Assembly: GCF_004135605.1 (NCBI RefSeq)
Contig: NZ_SDPT01000003.1
Location: forward strand, 248,001-312,000
Origin: Sphingomonas desiccabilis
Lineage (GTDB): Bacteria; Pseudomonadota; Alphaproteobacteria; Sphingomonadales; Sphingomonadaceae
Length of the DNA: 64,000 nt
Reading direction: 5' to 3'
The notes beneath the pieces are model-generated. The model ran no database searches. It was not told the origin of the DNA and saw only the letters and a program-made list of their open reading frames with translations. Of the stretch, positions 8,656-21,600 are shown one piece after another; within the stretch, counting starts at the first letter, position 1, and the number at the start of each line of letters is the position of its first letter. A program made the position numbers and the translations under genes.

Positions 8656-9308
8656 GCCGGCGCCGAGTGCGAGATGTCGCCGGTGCCGAGGTGCACGACC
8701 GTCTCGACGCCGTGCTCGATCCGGACGATGGAACCCTGCGGCAGGTCGGGCGCTACGGGAGCGGCGAACTGCGGCAGTACGTCCAGGCCGGTCATGACCC
8801 CGCGCAGCACGCGGCTGGACATGCCGTGCATGATCACCAACCGGTCGCCCGGATCCTCGTCGGTGTCGGCGAGCCAGCCGGAGACGCGGGCCGCAATCGC
8901 GTCGTACCACTCTCCGCCCGGCGGCGGCCGCCGGTAGAGGCGATGCTCCTCGTCCATGAAGTCGGGCGACTCGGCCGCCACGTCACGATAGTAGCGGCCG
9001 GTCCACGCGCCCATGCCGATCTCGATCAGCCGCGCGTCGGTGCGAGCCTGGTGCCAGTCGAGCTCGAGATGCTCGGCGATGATCGCCAGCGTCTGGAGGG
9101 CGCGGCCCGCAGTCGAAGCCCACAGCGTCAGCTTCGGCTTCGGCCCGAGCAGCGTCCGAAGCGCCGCCCCCATCGCGTCCGCCTGGGCAAAACCGGCGCG
9201 GGTGAGTGGGATGTGGAGGTGGTCGCCCTGCATGCGCCGGGCCACGTTGTAGACCGTCTCGCCATGCCGCGCGATGAAGTCGCGCCCCTGCCGTGCCTTG
9301 TTTACCAT
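8652..9308 (-). CDS. Histidine phosphatase family protein
   Basis: A 218-residue phosphoglycerate-mutase-like phosphatase. The catalytic RHGE motif is at residues 14-17 in FIARHGETVYN, the second Arg lies in TAGRALQT, the acid segment is LIEIGMGAWTG, and the second His is in VIMHGMSS. These are the complete catalytic residues of the family, so the enzyme is probably active. The substrate cannot be read from the sequence. It is the first gene of a two-gene unit with the small secreted protein. Confidence 0.85.
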   Translation of the reverse strand: MVNKARQGRDFIARHGETVYNVARRMQGDHLHIPLTRAGFAQADAMGAALRTLLGPKPKLTLWASTAGRALQTLAIIAEHLELDWHQARTDARLIEIGMGAWTGRYYRDVAAESPDFMDEEHRLYRRPPPGGEWYDAIAARVSGWLADTDEDPGDRLVIMHGMSSRVLRGVMTGLDVLPQFAAPVAPDLPQGSIVRIEHGVETVVHLGTGDISHSAPA

Positions 9309-9432
9309 CGCCCTGCTTTCAAGCCCCTGTTGCGCGAATGCAACGAAAATCCCTGTTTAGCTGGGGTTCATGAAACCTGGCGCCGCGTTGCCTATTTGAG
9401 CGCTGTGCCCGGCGTACCTCGGGCAGCAATTC

Positions 9433-9437
9433 AGGAG
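9433..9437 (+). promoter_or_regulatory. Ribosome binding site of the barrel protein gene
   Basis: AGGAG six bases before the ATG at 9444. It fixes the start of the outer-membrane protein and places the signal peptide directly at the N-terminus. Confidence 0.7.
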
Positions 9438-9443
9438 TGTGTT

Positions 9444-10100
9444 ATGCGTTACGTCGCTCTGGGCCTGCTGGCCGCTTCCTCCGCATTCGCCGCACCGGCG
9501 ATGGCGCAGGACGTCAACCCGAACTTCACCGGCCCGCGCGTCGGCGTGGTCGCCGGCTATGACGCGGTTCGTCCGGGCAGCAGCGAGGATTCGGACATCG
9601 ACGGCGACGACCAGACCGTCGATGGTTTCCTCTATGGTGTGGACGTCGGCTATGACTTCGCCGTTTCCGGCGCCGTGCTGGGCCTCGAGGCGGAACTGAC
9701 CGACTCGACCGGCAAGGTGAAGGCCGATCGCAGCGATCCGAACTACTTCGGTTATGGCCGCGTGAGCCCGGGCCGTGACATCTACGTCGGCGTGCGCGCC
9801 GGTGTGCTCGCGACCCCGCAGACCCTGGTCTACGCCAAGGCCGGCTACACCAACGCCAAGCTGAACGTCGTCGGGTACAACGGCAACGTCGATGTCGATC
9901 GCAACTACGAACTCGACGGCTATCGCGTCGGCGCCGGTGTCGAGCAGGCGATCGGCACCAACACCTACGCGAAGCTCGAGTATCGCTACTCGAACTATTC
10001 GAGCGCGGATTTCCGGTTCGGCGATGGTTCGACCACCGACAGCTTCGATGTCGATACCGATCGCCACCAGGTGCTGGTCGGCGTGGGCATGCGCTTCTAA
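9444..10100 (+). CDS. Outer-membrane beta-barrel protein (OmpA/opacity-like)
   Basis: A 218-residue protein with a clear Sec signal peptide cleaved after AMAQ-like residues (MRYVALGLLAASSAF...AMAQ), followed by alternating strands typical of an eight-stranded barrel: GVVAGYDAV, YGVDVGYDF, YVGVRAGV, VYAKAGYTN, YRVGAGVEQ, YAKLEYRYSNY and a C-terminal VGVGMRF ending in Phe, the BAM recognition signature. Such porin-family proteins are abundant structural barrels. A strong terminator follows, so it is probably monocistronic. Confidence 0.85.
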   Translation: MRYVALGLLAASSAFAAPAMAQDVNPNFTGPRVGVVAGYDAVRPGSSEDSDIDGDDQTVDGFLYGVDVGYDFAVSGAVLGLEAELTDSTGKVKADRSDPNYFGYGRVSPGRDIYVGVRAGVLATPQTLVYAKAGYTNAKLNVVGYNGNVDVDRNYELDGYRVGAGVEQAIGTNTYAKLEYRYSNYSSADFRFGDGSTTDSFDVDTDRHQVLVGVGMRF

Positions 10101-10170
10101 GCGCTTCCGGTCGGCCGTCTACGCCGGATGCCCGTCGTATCCGGCTTGGCGACGTCGATCGGGACAAGGA

Positions 10171-10201
10171 GGGCCGGAGCAGCTTGCTCCGGCCCTTTTT
10201 T
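10171..10201 (+). terminator. Rho-independent terminator after the barrel gene
   Basis: A perfect 11-bp stem, GGGCCGGAGCA at 10171-10181 with TGCTCCGGCCC at 10185-10195 and a three-base loop, is followed by six T at 10196-10201. It separates the barrel gene from dnaN. Confidence 0.9.
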
Positions 10202-10211
10202 GCGCGCTAGA

Positions 10212-10247
10212 GGTGGGACAACGGACCAATCCCACCCGACCGGGTGG
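10212..10247 (+). other. Two mutually exclusive hairpins in the dnaN leader
   Basis: GGTGGGA (10212-10218) can pair with TCCCACC (10230-10236). The same CCACCC bases (10232-10237) can instead pair with GGGTGG (10242-10247). Both stems cannot form together. The segment lies 37 bases before dnaN. No T-tract follows either stem, so a classical attenuator is not shown. Confidence 0.4.
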
Positions 10248-10283
10248 CCAGGACTAGGGCGGGCGCCCGGGGGTTTTGAAAAG

Positions 10284-11402
10284 ATGAAGGCGACGATCGA
10301 ACGCGCGACCCTGTTGAAGGGGCTGAGCCACGTCCAGTCCGTCGTCGAGCGGCGGAACACGATTCCGATTCTGTCGAACGTGCTGATCGAGGCGGCGGAG
10401 AACGGCTCGATTCGGCTGATGGCGACCGACCTGGATCTGCAGATCGACGAGACGATCGCAGCGGCAGTCGACCAGCCGGGCGCGATCACCGTATCAGCGC
10501 ACACGCTGTTCGACATCGCGCGCAAGCTGCCCGAGGGCGCGCAGGTGCAGCTGTCGGCGGCCGAGGGCCGGCTGACGGTGGTCGCGGGCCGCGCCCGCTT
10601 CAATCTGGCCACGCTGCCGCGCGACGACTTCCCGGTGATCGCCGAGGGCGAGCTGCCGACGCAGTTCGAGCTGCCGGCGGAGATGCTCAAGCAGATCATC
10701 GACAAGACGCGTTTCGCGATCTCGACCGAGGAGACGCGCTACTATCTGAACGGCATCTTCCTGCACGTGTCCGAGGACGGCACCGGCGAGCCGGTGCTGA
10801 AGGCGGCGGCGACCGACGGTCACCGGCTGGCGCGTGTCACGCTGCCGCGCCCGGAAGGCGCCGAGAAGATGCCGGACGTGATCGTGCCGCGGAAGTGCGT
10901 GGCCGAACTGCGCAAGCTGCTGGAAGAGGTCGACGGCTCGGTCGGCGTGTCGCTGTCGGGCTCGAAGATCCGCTTCGACCTGGGCCAGGCGATCCTGACC
11001 TCCAAGCTGATCGACGGCACCTTCCCGGATTATTCGCGCGTCATCCCGACCGCTAACGACAAGCTGCTCAAGCTCGATCCCAAGAGCTTCATGGAGGGCG
11101 TCGACCGTGTGTCCACGATCGCCACGGAGAAGACCCGCGCGGTGAAGATGGCGCTGGACCGCGACAAGATCACCCTGTCGGTGACCAGCCCGGAGAACGG
11201 CGCCGCTGCCGAGGAAGTGCCCGGCGACTATAGCGCGCTGCCGTTCGAGATCGGGTTCAACAGCCGCTACCTGCTCGACATCCTGGGCCAGATCGAGGGC
11301 GACCTGTGCGAAGTGCACCTGGCCGACGCGGCAGCCCCGACGCTGATCCGCGAGAACGACAAGTCGCCGGCGCTGTACGTGCTGATGCCGATGCGCGTGT
11401 GA
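10284..11402 (+). CDS. dnaN: DNA polymerase III sliding clamp (beta subunit)
   Basis: A 372-residue clamp protein that encircles DNA and tethers polymerase III and other factors. The N-terminal MKATIERATLLKGLSHVQSV, the RRNTIPILSNVLIEA stretch and the C-terminal YVLMPMRV are family landmarks; the last residues form part of the hydrophobic pocket that receives clamp-binding motifs. Length is normal. It stands between a strong upstream terminator and a downstream repeat, with a lipoprotein gene and recF beyond. dnaA is not in this window. Confidence 0.95.
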   Translation: MKATIERATLLKGLSHVQSVVERRNTIPILSNVLIEAAENGSIRLMATDLDLQIDETIAAAVDQPGAITVSAHTLFDIARKLPEGAQVQLSAAEGRLTVVAGRARFNLATLPRDDFPVIAEGELPTQFELPAEMLKQIIDKTRFAISTEETRYYLNGIFLHVSEDGTGEPVLKAAATDGHRLARVTLPRPEGAEKMPDVIVPRKCVAELRKLLEEVDGSVGVSLSGSKIRFDLGQAILTSKLIDGTFPDYSRVIPTANDKLLKLDPKSFMEGVDRVSTIATEKTRAVKMALDRDKITLSVTSPENGAAAEEVPGDYSALPFEIGFNSRYLLDILGQIEGDLCEVHLADAAAPTLIRENDKSPALYVLMPMRV

Positions 11403-11440
11403 GGAAGGCGTTCGCGTTCCTCTGACCTGACCTGTCCGCT

Positions 11441-11531
11441 ACCCCGGCGAAGGCCGGGGTGCCAGTTGCGGCGCACTGCGGACCGTGGCGCACCCTCGCG
11501 GCTTCGTCCCGACCCCGGCCTGTGCCGGGGT
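11441..11531. repeat. Paired-hairpin intergenic repeat, copy 1
   Basis: Two identical hairpins lie 91 bp end to end. Stem ACCCCGGC/GCCGGGGT forms at 11441-11460 with loop GAAG, and the same stem forms at 11512-11531 with loop CTGT. The spacer is about 50 bp. This fits the plan of the other paired-hairpin elements in the window. It sits between dnaN and the converging lipoprotein gene. Confidence 0.7.
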
Positions 11532-11586
11532 ACGGGGCCGGGATGGTGACGAACGCCGATCGTCGTAGGACCCGGCGGCCCTGCCG

Positions 11587-11925
11587 CTATTTCGCCAGCG
11601 CGGCGCTGGCGCGGGCCTTTCCCTCGTCGCGCACGGCGCGGGCCCTTGCTTCGGCCTGTTCCTCGACCAGCTTGGCCTCACGCTCCCGGGCTTCGGCGCG
11701 GACCTGGAGGCGCTGGGCGTCATAGCCGCCGCCCTGGCCTGCCTGCTGGCGCAGCTGCTCGGCCTCCGCCTTCATCCCGGCCGCCACGTTGCCGGCCTCC
11801 GCCTCGATCGCGTCGGCCTGCGCCTCTGCCGCGTCGCGCAGCTGGTCGGCCTCGCGCTCCTGCGGCGTCTGCGTCCCGCAGGCCGCAACTGCCAGTGCTG
11901 CCGCCGCAATCCACCATTTCCGCAT
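11587..11925 (-). CDS. Small lipoprotein with charged coiled-coil region
   Basis: A 112-residue protein with a lipoprotein signal ([17 protein letters not shown]); the lipobox is VAAC. The mature part is almost all Ala, Glu, Gln, Arg and Lys, with a heptad-like pattern suggesting a long helix or coiled coil. The ATG at 11925 is preferred over that at 11931, because the GGGG of the ribosome site lies right against the upstream ATG but at normal spacing for the second. Function unknown; comparable small lipoproteins act as envelope spacers. Confidence 0.65.
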   Translation of the reverse strand: MRKWWIAAAALAVAACGTQTPQEREADQLRDAAEAQADAIEAEAGNVAAGMKAEAEQLRQQAGQGGGYDAQRLQVRAEAREREAKLVEEQAEARARAVRDEGKARASAALAK

Positions 11926-12021
11926 CACCATCCCCTTTCATCGTTCCGCTGGAGGCAATTCCCTGCGGGCCGGAAGGTTGCGTCGCACTGGGGCGCGGCT
12001 TGCGCTACAGCGGCGCCAACG

Positions 12022-13095
12022 ATGCTCGCGCGCCTGTCCCTTACCGACTTCCGCAACCATGCCGACGCGGTGCTCGCACCCGGGCCGGGCTTTGTCGTGC
12101 TGTCCGGGGACAATGGGGCGGGCAAGACCAACGTGCTGGAAGCGGTGTCGCTGCTGGCGCCAGGACGTGGCCTGCGCCGTGCGCCCTTGTCCGAGATGGC
12201 GCGCCAGGGCGGCAGCGGCGGCTTCGGTGTCGCGGCGACGCTGGCGGACGAGACCGCGCTCGGCACTGGCACGCGGTCCGAGGCGCCCGAGCGGCGGCTG
12301 GTGCGGATCAACGGCGCGCCGGCGACCGCCATGGCGCTGGCCGAGTGGCTGACGGTGCTGTGGCTGACCCCGGCGATGGATCGGCTGTTCGTCGAGCCTG
12401 CGGGCGAGCGTCGACGTTTCCTGGATCGCCTGGCGCTGGCGCTCGCACCGGCCCATGCCGGCCACGCCAGCCGCTACGAAGCGGCGATGCGCGAACGCAA
12501 CCGCCTGTTGGCGGACGAGCGTCCTGCGGATCCGGAATGGCTGGCGGCGCTGGAGAGGCGGATGGCGGAGCATGGCGCTGCAGTGGATGCGGCGCGCCGG
12601 GCGACGGTGACCATGCTTGCCGAGCGGATCGCGGCAAGCCCTGCGGGCGCCTTCCCGCGGGCCGGGCTGGCGATCGAGGGGTGGGGCGGCGATGCCGAGC
12701 GACTGCGCGCGGAACTCGCCGCCGGCCGCACCCGCGATGCGGCGGCGGGGCGGACGCTGGCGGGGCCGCACCGGTCGGACCTGGCGGTGGTGCACCTGGA
12801 GAAGGGGCAGGCGGCGCATCGCTGCTCGACGGGCGAGCAGAAGGCGCTGCTGCTGGGGCTGGTGCTTGCCCATGCCGCGCTGGTCGCGGAGCGGGCCGGG
12901 CGGCCGCCGCTGCTCCTGCTGGACGAGGTTGCAGCACATCTCGATCCGGGCCGCCGGGCGGCATTGTTCGAGCGTCTGGCGGGCGGTGGTCAGGTCTGGT
13001 TGACCGGCACCGAGCCGGGCTTGTTCGATGCGATCGGGACGGACGCGACGCGGTTCCACGTCGCCGATGGACGGGTGGTCGGGCCCGAACCTTGA
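12022..13095 (+). CDS. recF: DNA repair ATPase RecF
   Basis: A 357-residue SMC-like ATPase that helps RecO/RecR load RecA at gapped DNA. Walker A is GDNGAGKT at residues 29-36, the signature-like segment with [12 protein letters not shown] is present, and Walker B is [12 protein letters not shown]. The opening LSLTDFRNH is typical of RecF. It lies close to dnaN and gyrB, as in the ancestral dnaA-dnaN-recF-gyrB order, though split here by other genes. Confidence 0.93.
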   Translation: MLARLSLTDFRNHADAVLAPGPGFVVLSGDNGAGKTNVLEAVSLLAPGRGLRRAPLSEMARQGGSGGFGVAATLADETALGTGTRSEAPERRLVRINGAPATAMALAEWLTVLWLTPAMDRLFVEPAGERRRFLDRLALALAPAHAGHASRYEAAMRERNRLLADERPADPEWLAALERRMAEHGAAVDAARRATVTMLAERIAASPAGAFPRAGLAIEGWGGDAERLRAELAAGRTRDAAAGRTLAGPHRSDLAVVHLEKGQAAHRCSTGEQKALLLGLVLAHAALVAERAGRPPLLLLDEVAAHLDPGRRAALFERLAGGGQVWLTGTEPGLFDAIGTDATRFHVADGRVVGPEP

Positions 13096-13278
13096 CTTTT
13101 GCGGGCTTCGGGCGCATCTGCCGCACCGCAGCGACGCTTCAAACAAGCAGCGTGATCCGGCCTTGCGGCCGAGGCTCGCGTCGCGCTCACCGGCTTCCCA
13201 AGTCACGCGGGTCGCATTTTTGCCCCGCCTTCCCGTGCGTGCCGCCTGGCCGCGCGTGCCGGCTACACACAGGTTTCC

Positions 13279-14724
13279 ATGTCCTTCCAGTCCCTTGGTC
13301 TTTCCAAGCCGCTTCTCGATGCCCTGGCCGAGAAAAACTATTCCGAACCCACGCCGATCCAGCGCGACGCGATCCCGCTGGTGCTGGAGCAGCGCGACCT
13401 GCTCGGTATCGCCCAGACCGGCACCGGCAAGACCGCGGCCTTCGTGCTGCCGTCGATCGATCTGCTGGTGAAGGCGAACGTCCGCCGCAAGCCGATGCGC
13501 TGCCGCATGCTGGTGCTGGCGCCGACCCGCGAACTGGCGAGCCAGATCGCCGACAATGCGCGCACCTATGCCAAGTACACCAAGCTGAACGTCGCGACCG
13601 TGTTCGGCGGCGTGCCGGTCAACCGCAACATCCGCGACGTCGCATCGGGCGTCGACATCCTGGTGGCGACGCCGGGCCGCCTGCTCGACCTGGTCGACCA
13701 GAAGTGCCTGGCGCTGAACGAGCTCGAGATCCTGGTGCTCGACGAGGCCGACCAGATGCTCGACCTGGGCTTCATCCACGCGCTGCGCCGCATCGTGTCG
13801 ATGGTGCCCAAGGATCGCCAGACCCTGTTCTTCTCGGCGACCATGCCCAAGGATATCCGCGACCTCGCCGACAAGTACCTCACCCACCCGGCCGAAGTGA
13901 AGGTGGCGCCCGTCTCCTCCACCGCCGAGCGCGTGGAGCAGTATGTCACCTTCGTGCAGCAGCAGGAGAAGCAGGCGCTGCTGACCCTGTTCTTCCGCAA
14001 CAACAAGATCGACCGCTCGCTGGTGTTCACCCGCACCAAGCATGGCGCCGACCGCGTCGTGAAGCTGCTGGGCGCCAACGGCATCGCCTCCAACGCGATC
14101 CACGGCAACAAGTCGCAGCCGCAGCGCGAGCGCGCGCTCGGCGAGTTCCGCTCGGGCAAGGTGCCGATCCTGGTCGCGACCGACATCGCCGCGCGCGGCA
14201 TCGACGTGTCGGGGGTCAGCCATGTCGTGAACTTCGAACTACCCAACGTCGCCGAGCAGTACGTCCACCGCATCGGCCGCACCGCGCGCGCGGGCAACGA
14301 CGGCATTGCCTTTGCGTTCTGCGCCGAGGACGAGCGTCCGTACCTGCGCCAGATCGAGAAGCTGACCCGCCAGAAGATCGAGGTGGTGCCGCTGCCGGAG
14401 AATTTCCTGGCCGAGGCGGCGAACATCAAGGCGACGCGCGCGCCGCACGCGCCGGACCGGCCCGAGCGTGCTCCCGGCGAGCGCCAGCTGCCGCGTCCGC
14501 GCGCCACGCACAGCGCCAAGCCGGCAGGCTCGGGTCGCGGCCCGGTCGGCAATCCGTCGCGCGGGGGTCAGGGCAAGCCGGCGGGCGACCGGCCTGCAGG
14601 CGAGCGTCCGGCCGGTGCGCGTCCCGGTGGCCAGCGTCCGGGTGGCCAGCGCTCGGGTGGCCCGCGTCGGGGTGGCCGTGGTGGCCGTCCTGGCGGCGGC
14701 GGCGGCCAGGGTGTCGCACGCTGA
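13279..14724 (+). CDS. DEAD-box RNA helicase, RhlE type
   Basis: A 481-residue ATP-dependent RNA helicase. Q-motif PTPIQRDAIP is followed by Walker A AQTGTGKT (residues 45-52), PTREL, DEAD at 155-158, SAT in LFFSATMP, and the helicase C-terminal motifs including HRIGRTARAG. After about residue 385 a tail rich in Gly, Pro, Arg and Gln, with repeated GGQRP-like units, forms a disordered RNA-binding extension. Such helicases assist ribosome assembly and RNA decay. The 183-base gap before it could hold a long leader, but I see no clear structure there. Confidence 0.9.
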   Translation: MSFQSLGLSKPLLDALAEKNYSEPTPIQRDAIPLVLEQRDLLGIAQTGTGKTAAFVLPSIDLLVKANVRRKPMRCRMLVLAPTRELASQIADNARTYAKYTKLNVATVFGGVPVNRNIRDVASGVDILVATPGRLLDLVDQKCLALNELEILVLDEADQMLDLGFIHALRRIVSMVPKDRQTLFFSATMPKDIRDLADKYLTHPAEVKVAPVSSTAERVEQYVTFVQQQEKQALLTLFFRNNKIDRSLVFTRTKHGADRVVKLLGANGIASNAIHGNKSQPQRERALGEFRSGKVPILVATDIAARGIDVSGVSHVVNFELPNVAEQYVHRIGRTARAGNDGIAFAFCAEDERPYLRQIEKLTRQKIEVVPLPENFLAEAANIKATRAPHAPDRPERAPGERQLPRPRATHSAKPAGSGRGPVGNPSRGGQGKPAGDRPAGERPAGARPGGQRPGGQRSGGPRRGGRGGRPGGGGGQGVAR

Positions 14725-14971
14725 GGCGCATTCTCTAGATCGGTTGCGTGAACAGGACCCGTTCGTCCTGAGTAGCCATGACGCGAAGTCGAAATCGCGT
14801 GTCGAAGGGCTGCCACCGGTGCTTCGATATGCGTCTTCGGCACGCGCAGCCCCTACCCGGCACGAACGGATTCCCAGGAGCGGGGCTGGGGGCGAAGGCA
14901 CCGATCCGCCGCGGCGGCGTTGATGTGCGCATGCGGCGCTGCCCCCACGACCTGACCCCGCGGGCACGCTG

Positions 14972-18311
<3,340 letters not shown>

Positions 18312-18314
18312 TCT

Positions 18315-18339
18315 CCGGGAGGCGGGCGCCGCCTCCCGG
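18315..18339 (+). terminator. Hairpin after gyrB, possible weak terminator
   Basis: CCGGGAGGCGG pairs with CCGCCTCCCGG in an 11-bp stem with a three-base loop, starting four bases after the gyrB stop. No T-tract follows, so it may stall polymerase or stabilise the mRNA end rather than act alone. Confidence 0.45.
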
Positions 18340-18455
18340 TACCGGCTGCCGCTGCACCGCGCCTGCGGCAGCTATTAGCGCCATAACGGACATAGAACCG
18401 CGTCACCCGAACCGGCGTAGGTAGTTTCGGCGACTGCGACAGCGCCTGCTCCCGC

Positions 18456-18461
18456 TATACT
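18456..18461 (+). promoter_or_regulatory. Candidate -10 for the synthetase gene
   Basis: TATACT is the best -10-like hexamer in the gap upstream of the synthetase. The matching -35 region is poor, so activator dependence or a different site is possible. Confidence 0.25.
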
Positions 18462-18622
18462 CCTGCCGAAGTGGTTCGAGTGAGCGGGGGGACAGGTGGG
18501 GGAGGCGGCGTCTTCCATTCCGCTTCCACGGCGAGCGCCTTGCCGTCGGAAATGCGCCTCCGGGCCACTCAGGACGTGCCGGGAGCCACCGTTCGGTCGC
18601 TCGCGGCGTCCTCTGGTCCTTT

Positions 18623-18629
18623 GGGAGGA
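18623..18629 (+). promoter_or_regulatory. Ribosome binding site of the synthetase
   Basis: GGGAGGA five bases before the ATG at 18635. It fixes that start, although homology begins only around residue 42. Confidence 0.7.
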
Positions 18630-18634
18630 ACAGG

Positions 18635-21600
18635 ATGCCGTCGCATGCCACGACCGACAACGGGTCTGACGTGCCCGTCGAAACCCCGGACCGGCGAAGG
18701 CGTCGCGCGACGCCCGCGCCTTCGCCGATCCCGTCGAGAGGCGGTGATGCCCCGCCGATGTCCGAAGAGCAGCGGCTGGTGTGGCTGGATCTGGAGCAGT
18801 CGTCCAACCCGTGCATCTACAACGAGACCTGCACGCTGCACTGCCTGGGGATCTACGACCATGGCGTGATGACGCGCAGCCTGCACGCGCTGCTGCTGCG
18901 CCACGAAGTCCTGCGAACCACCTTCAGCGCGTCCGCGGGCGCCGACCCCGTCCAACGGATCCATGCCGATGCCGAGGTCGCCTTTCCCTTTCACGACCTG
19001 TCGGACTTGCCTGCGGACGAGCGGAGCGCCGAGGCCGGGCGCATCGCGGCAGTGGACGCCGAAACGCCGTTCGGGCTGTCGGACGTGCCGTTGTTCCGGG
19101 CGCGTGCGTTCCGCATCGGCGAGGGGGATCACCGTCTGTACCTGACGATCCACCACCTGCTCTTCGACGGGGACTCGCTCCAGCGCGTGCTGATGCCCGA
19201 ACTGGTGGAGCTGTACGAAGCCGCGCTGGAGGGGCGCGATCCCGATCTCAAGCCGCTGCCGCTGCAATATGGTGACTATGCCGCGTGGCAGGCGAGCGAG
19301 CCGGCGAGGAGCCGCCACGGCGGGCAGCTCGCCTATTGGCAAGGCCGGCTCGCCGGCGAGCTGCCTGTGATCGACCTGCCGGCGGATCGCCCCAGGCCTA
19401 CCCGCCGAAGCGGTGCGGGTGCGGTGGAGACGGTCGTGGTCCCGGCGGATCTGCTCGCCCGGCTTCGAGAGGCCGGCCGAGCGGCCGGTGTCTCCCTCTA
19501 CATGGTGGTGCTGGCGTCCTATGCGACGGTGCTGCACCGGTGGAGCGGCCAGGACGACCTGACGATCGGGGGCATCGTCTCGACGCTGCGACGGCCGGAG
19601 TTGCGGCGTACGGCCGGCCTCTTTCTCAACACCGTCGTCCTCCGGCTCGCCCCCTCGGCAGACCTCTCCTTCCGCAGCCTTCTCATCCAGGTGCGGGACT
19701 GCGTGCTGGAGGCCATGGAGCATTCGGAGGTGCCGTTCGGGCTGGTCGCGCGCAGCCTTTCCGGCGGCGGACGGGGCGGACGCGACGGGCTGTTCCAGGC
19801 CGCGCTGTCGATGCAGCCGCCGCCTCCGCCGCTCCGCAGCGGTTGGCGCCTCACTGCCATCGACGTACCGGTGACGACGACCAAGTTCGACCTCTATCTG
19901 GAGGTGGAGGAGCGGGATCGCGAGCTGGATGCGCGGCTGATCTACAGCACGGACCTGTTCGACACCGACACGGTCCGCCGCATGATCGGGCATTGGCAGC
20001 GGCTGCTGCGGGCGATGGCCGAGGACGTGGACGGGACGATCGGCGGCGTCGTCCTTCTGGCCCCGGACGAGGAGGAGGCGGTCCTTCGTGCGTCCCTCGG
20101 GCCCGTGGAACCGATGGGGGAAGCCACACTCCACGAGCGGATCGCCCGGACGATCGCGGCCAGCCCGGATGCCGTGGCGGTCGTTCATGGCGACACCCGC
20201 TGGAGCTACGCCGAGCTCGATGCGCGTGCCAATGGGCTGGCGCAGGCGCTGGTGCAACGGGGCGTGCGGGCAGGGGATATCGTCGGGCTGCTCGTGGAGC
20301 GCTCGAAGGAAATGGTCGCGGCGATCCTCGCGATCCTGCGGACGGGGGCGGCCTATCTGCCGCTGGACCCCTCCTTCCCGTCGGCGAGGCTGGCAGAGAT
20401 CGAGGCGGACGCGATGCCAAGGCTGATCGTCACACAGCGATCGTTGCTGGGAAAGGTGCAGGGCGCACCGGTTCTTCTGGAGGACGTCCCGGCATCGGCG
20501 GAGGCCTTTGAGGCGGTGGCGGGTCACCCGGACGACTTGGCCTATATCATCTACACCTCGGGCTCTACCGGCGTTCCCAAGGGTGTGGAGATCGCGCACC
20601 GCGGGGTCGTCAACGTGATGGAGGCGCTGGCGCAGGATCCAGGCTTCGGGCCGGGGGACCGGCTGCTCGCAGTGTCGCGGCTGACGTTCGACATGTCGGT
20701 GCCCGACCTGTTCCTGCCGCTGATGCGGGGCGGTACGCTTGTCGTCGCGGACGAGGGCGCCGTCACCGACCCCGACCTGCTACGGCGCCTGATCGAGGCG
20801 CACGACTGCAGCTTCATGCAGGCGACGCCGGCGACCTGGCGCAGCATGTTCGCGTCGGGCTGGAAAGGACATGCGGGCCTGCGCATCCTGTGCGGCGGGG
20901 AGGCGCTGCCGCGGGATCTCGCCGACCGGATCCTGGCGTGCGGGATGCGGCTGTGGAACGGCTATGGCCCCACCGAGGCGACGATCTACACGACCATCGC
21001 GCCCGTGCCGGTGGAGGGCGGGATCACCATCGGCCGCCCGATCCGGAACCTTCAGGCGGTGGTGCTCGACGATCGCGGGGGACCCGTCCCGTTCAACGTG
21101 CCGGGGGAACTCCATATCGGCGGGGTGGGGCTGGCGCGGGGCTATCGCGACGCGGAACTGGACCGGCGGTCTTTCGTCCGGCTTCCGGCTCTCGGCGGGA
21201 ACCGCTTCTATCGGTCCGGGGATGTCGCACGGACGCGGACGGACGGCCGCATCGAATGGCTCGGCCGACGCGACGGGCAGATCAAGATCCGCGGCTTCCG
21301 GATCGATCTGGGCGACGTCGAGGCGGCACTGCTGCGCCATCCGGACGTCGCGGCATCGGTGGCGAACAGCTTTCGCGCGTCATCCGGGCTGAACGAACTG
21401 GCGGCCTATCTGGTGGCGCACCCTGGGCGATCGATCGACCCGGCAGAGCTGCGCGATTTCCTCCTGGGTTTGCTCCCCGCCTATATGGTGCCGACCCGCT
21501 ATGTGCCGCTCACGGCGTTGCCGACCACCTCGAGCGGCAAGGTCGACCGAAGGGCCCTTCCGCCACCGGGCGACTGCCACATGGTCGCCACGGGCGAGCC

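Larger units (their letters stand above)
18312..18634 (+). other. 323-bp gap between gyrB and the synthetase gene
   Basis: This gap contains a terminator-like hairpin just after gyrB, a TATACT candidate -10 at 18456-18461, and a strong ribosome site at its right end. No gene or tRNA is visible. The central part is ordinary high-GC sequence. Confidence 0.5.

Noticed and set aside
9329-9344. GTTGC-N6-GCAAC dyad between the phosphatase and barrel genes as an operator
   Set aside because: The arms are only five bases and not placed on a recognisable promoter; chance is likely in 135 bp.
11646-14738. A 1030-codon forward frame overlapping the lipoprotein, recF and helicase genes
   Set aside because: It is out of frame with recF and the helicase, which are certain, and is Arg/Pro/Ala-rich noise.
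14725-14971. Short frames in the gap before the ZIP transporter
   Set aside because: None has a ribosome site, signal or conserved motif; the gap looks non-coding.
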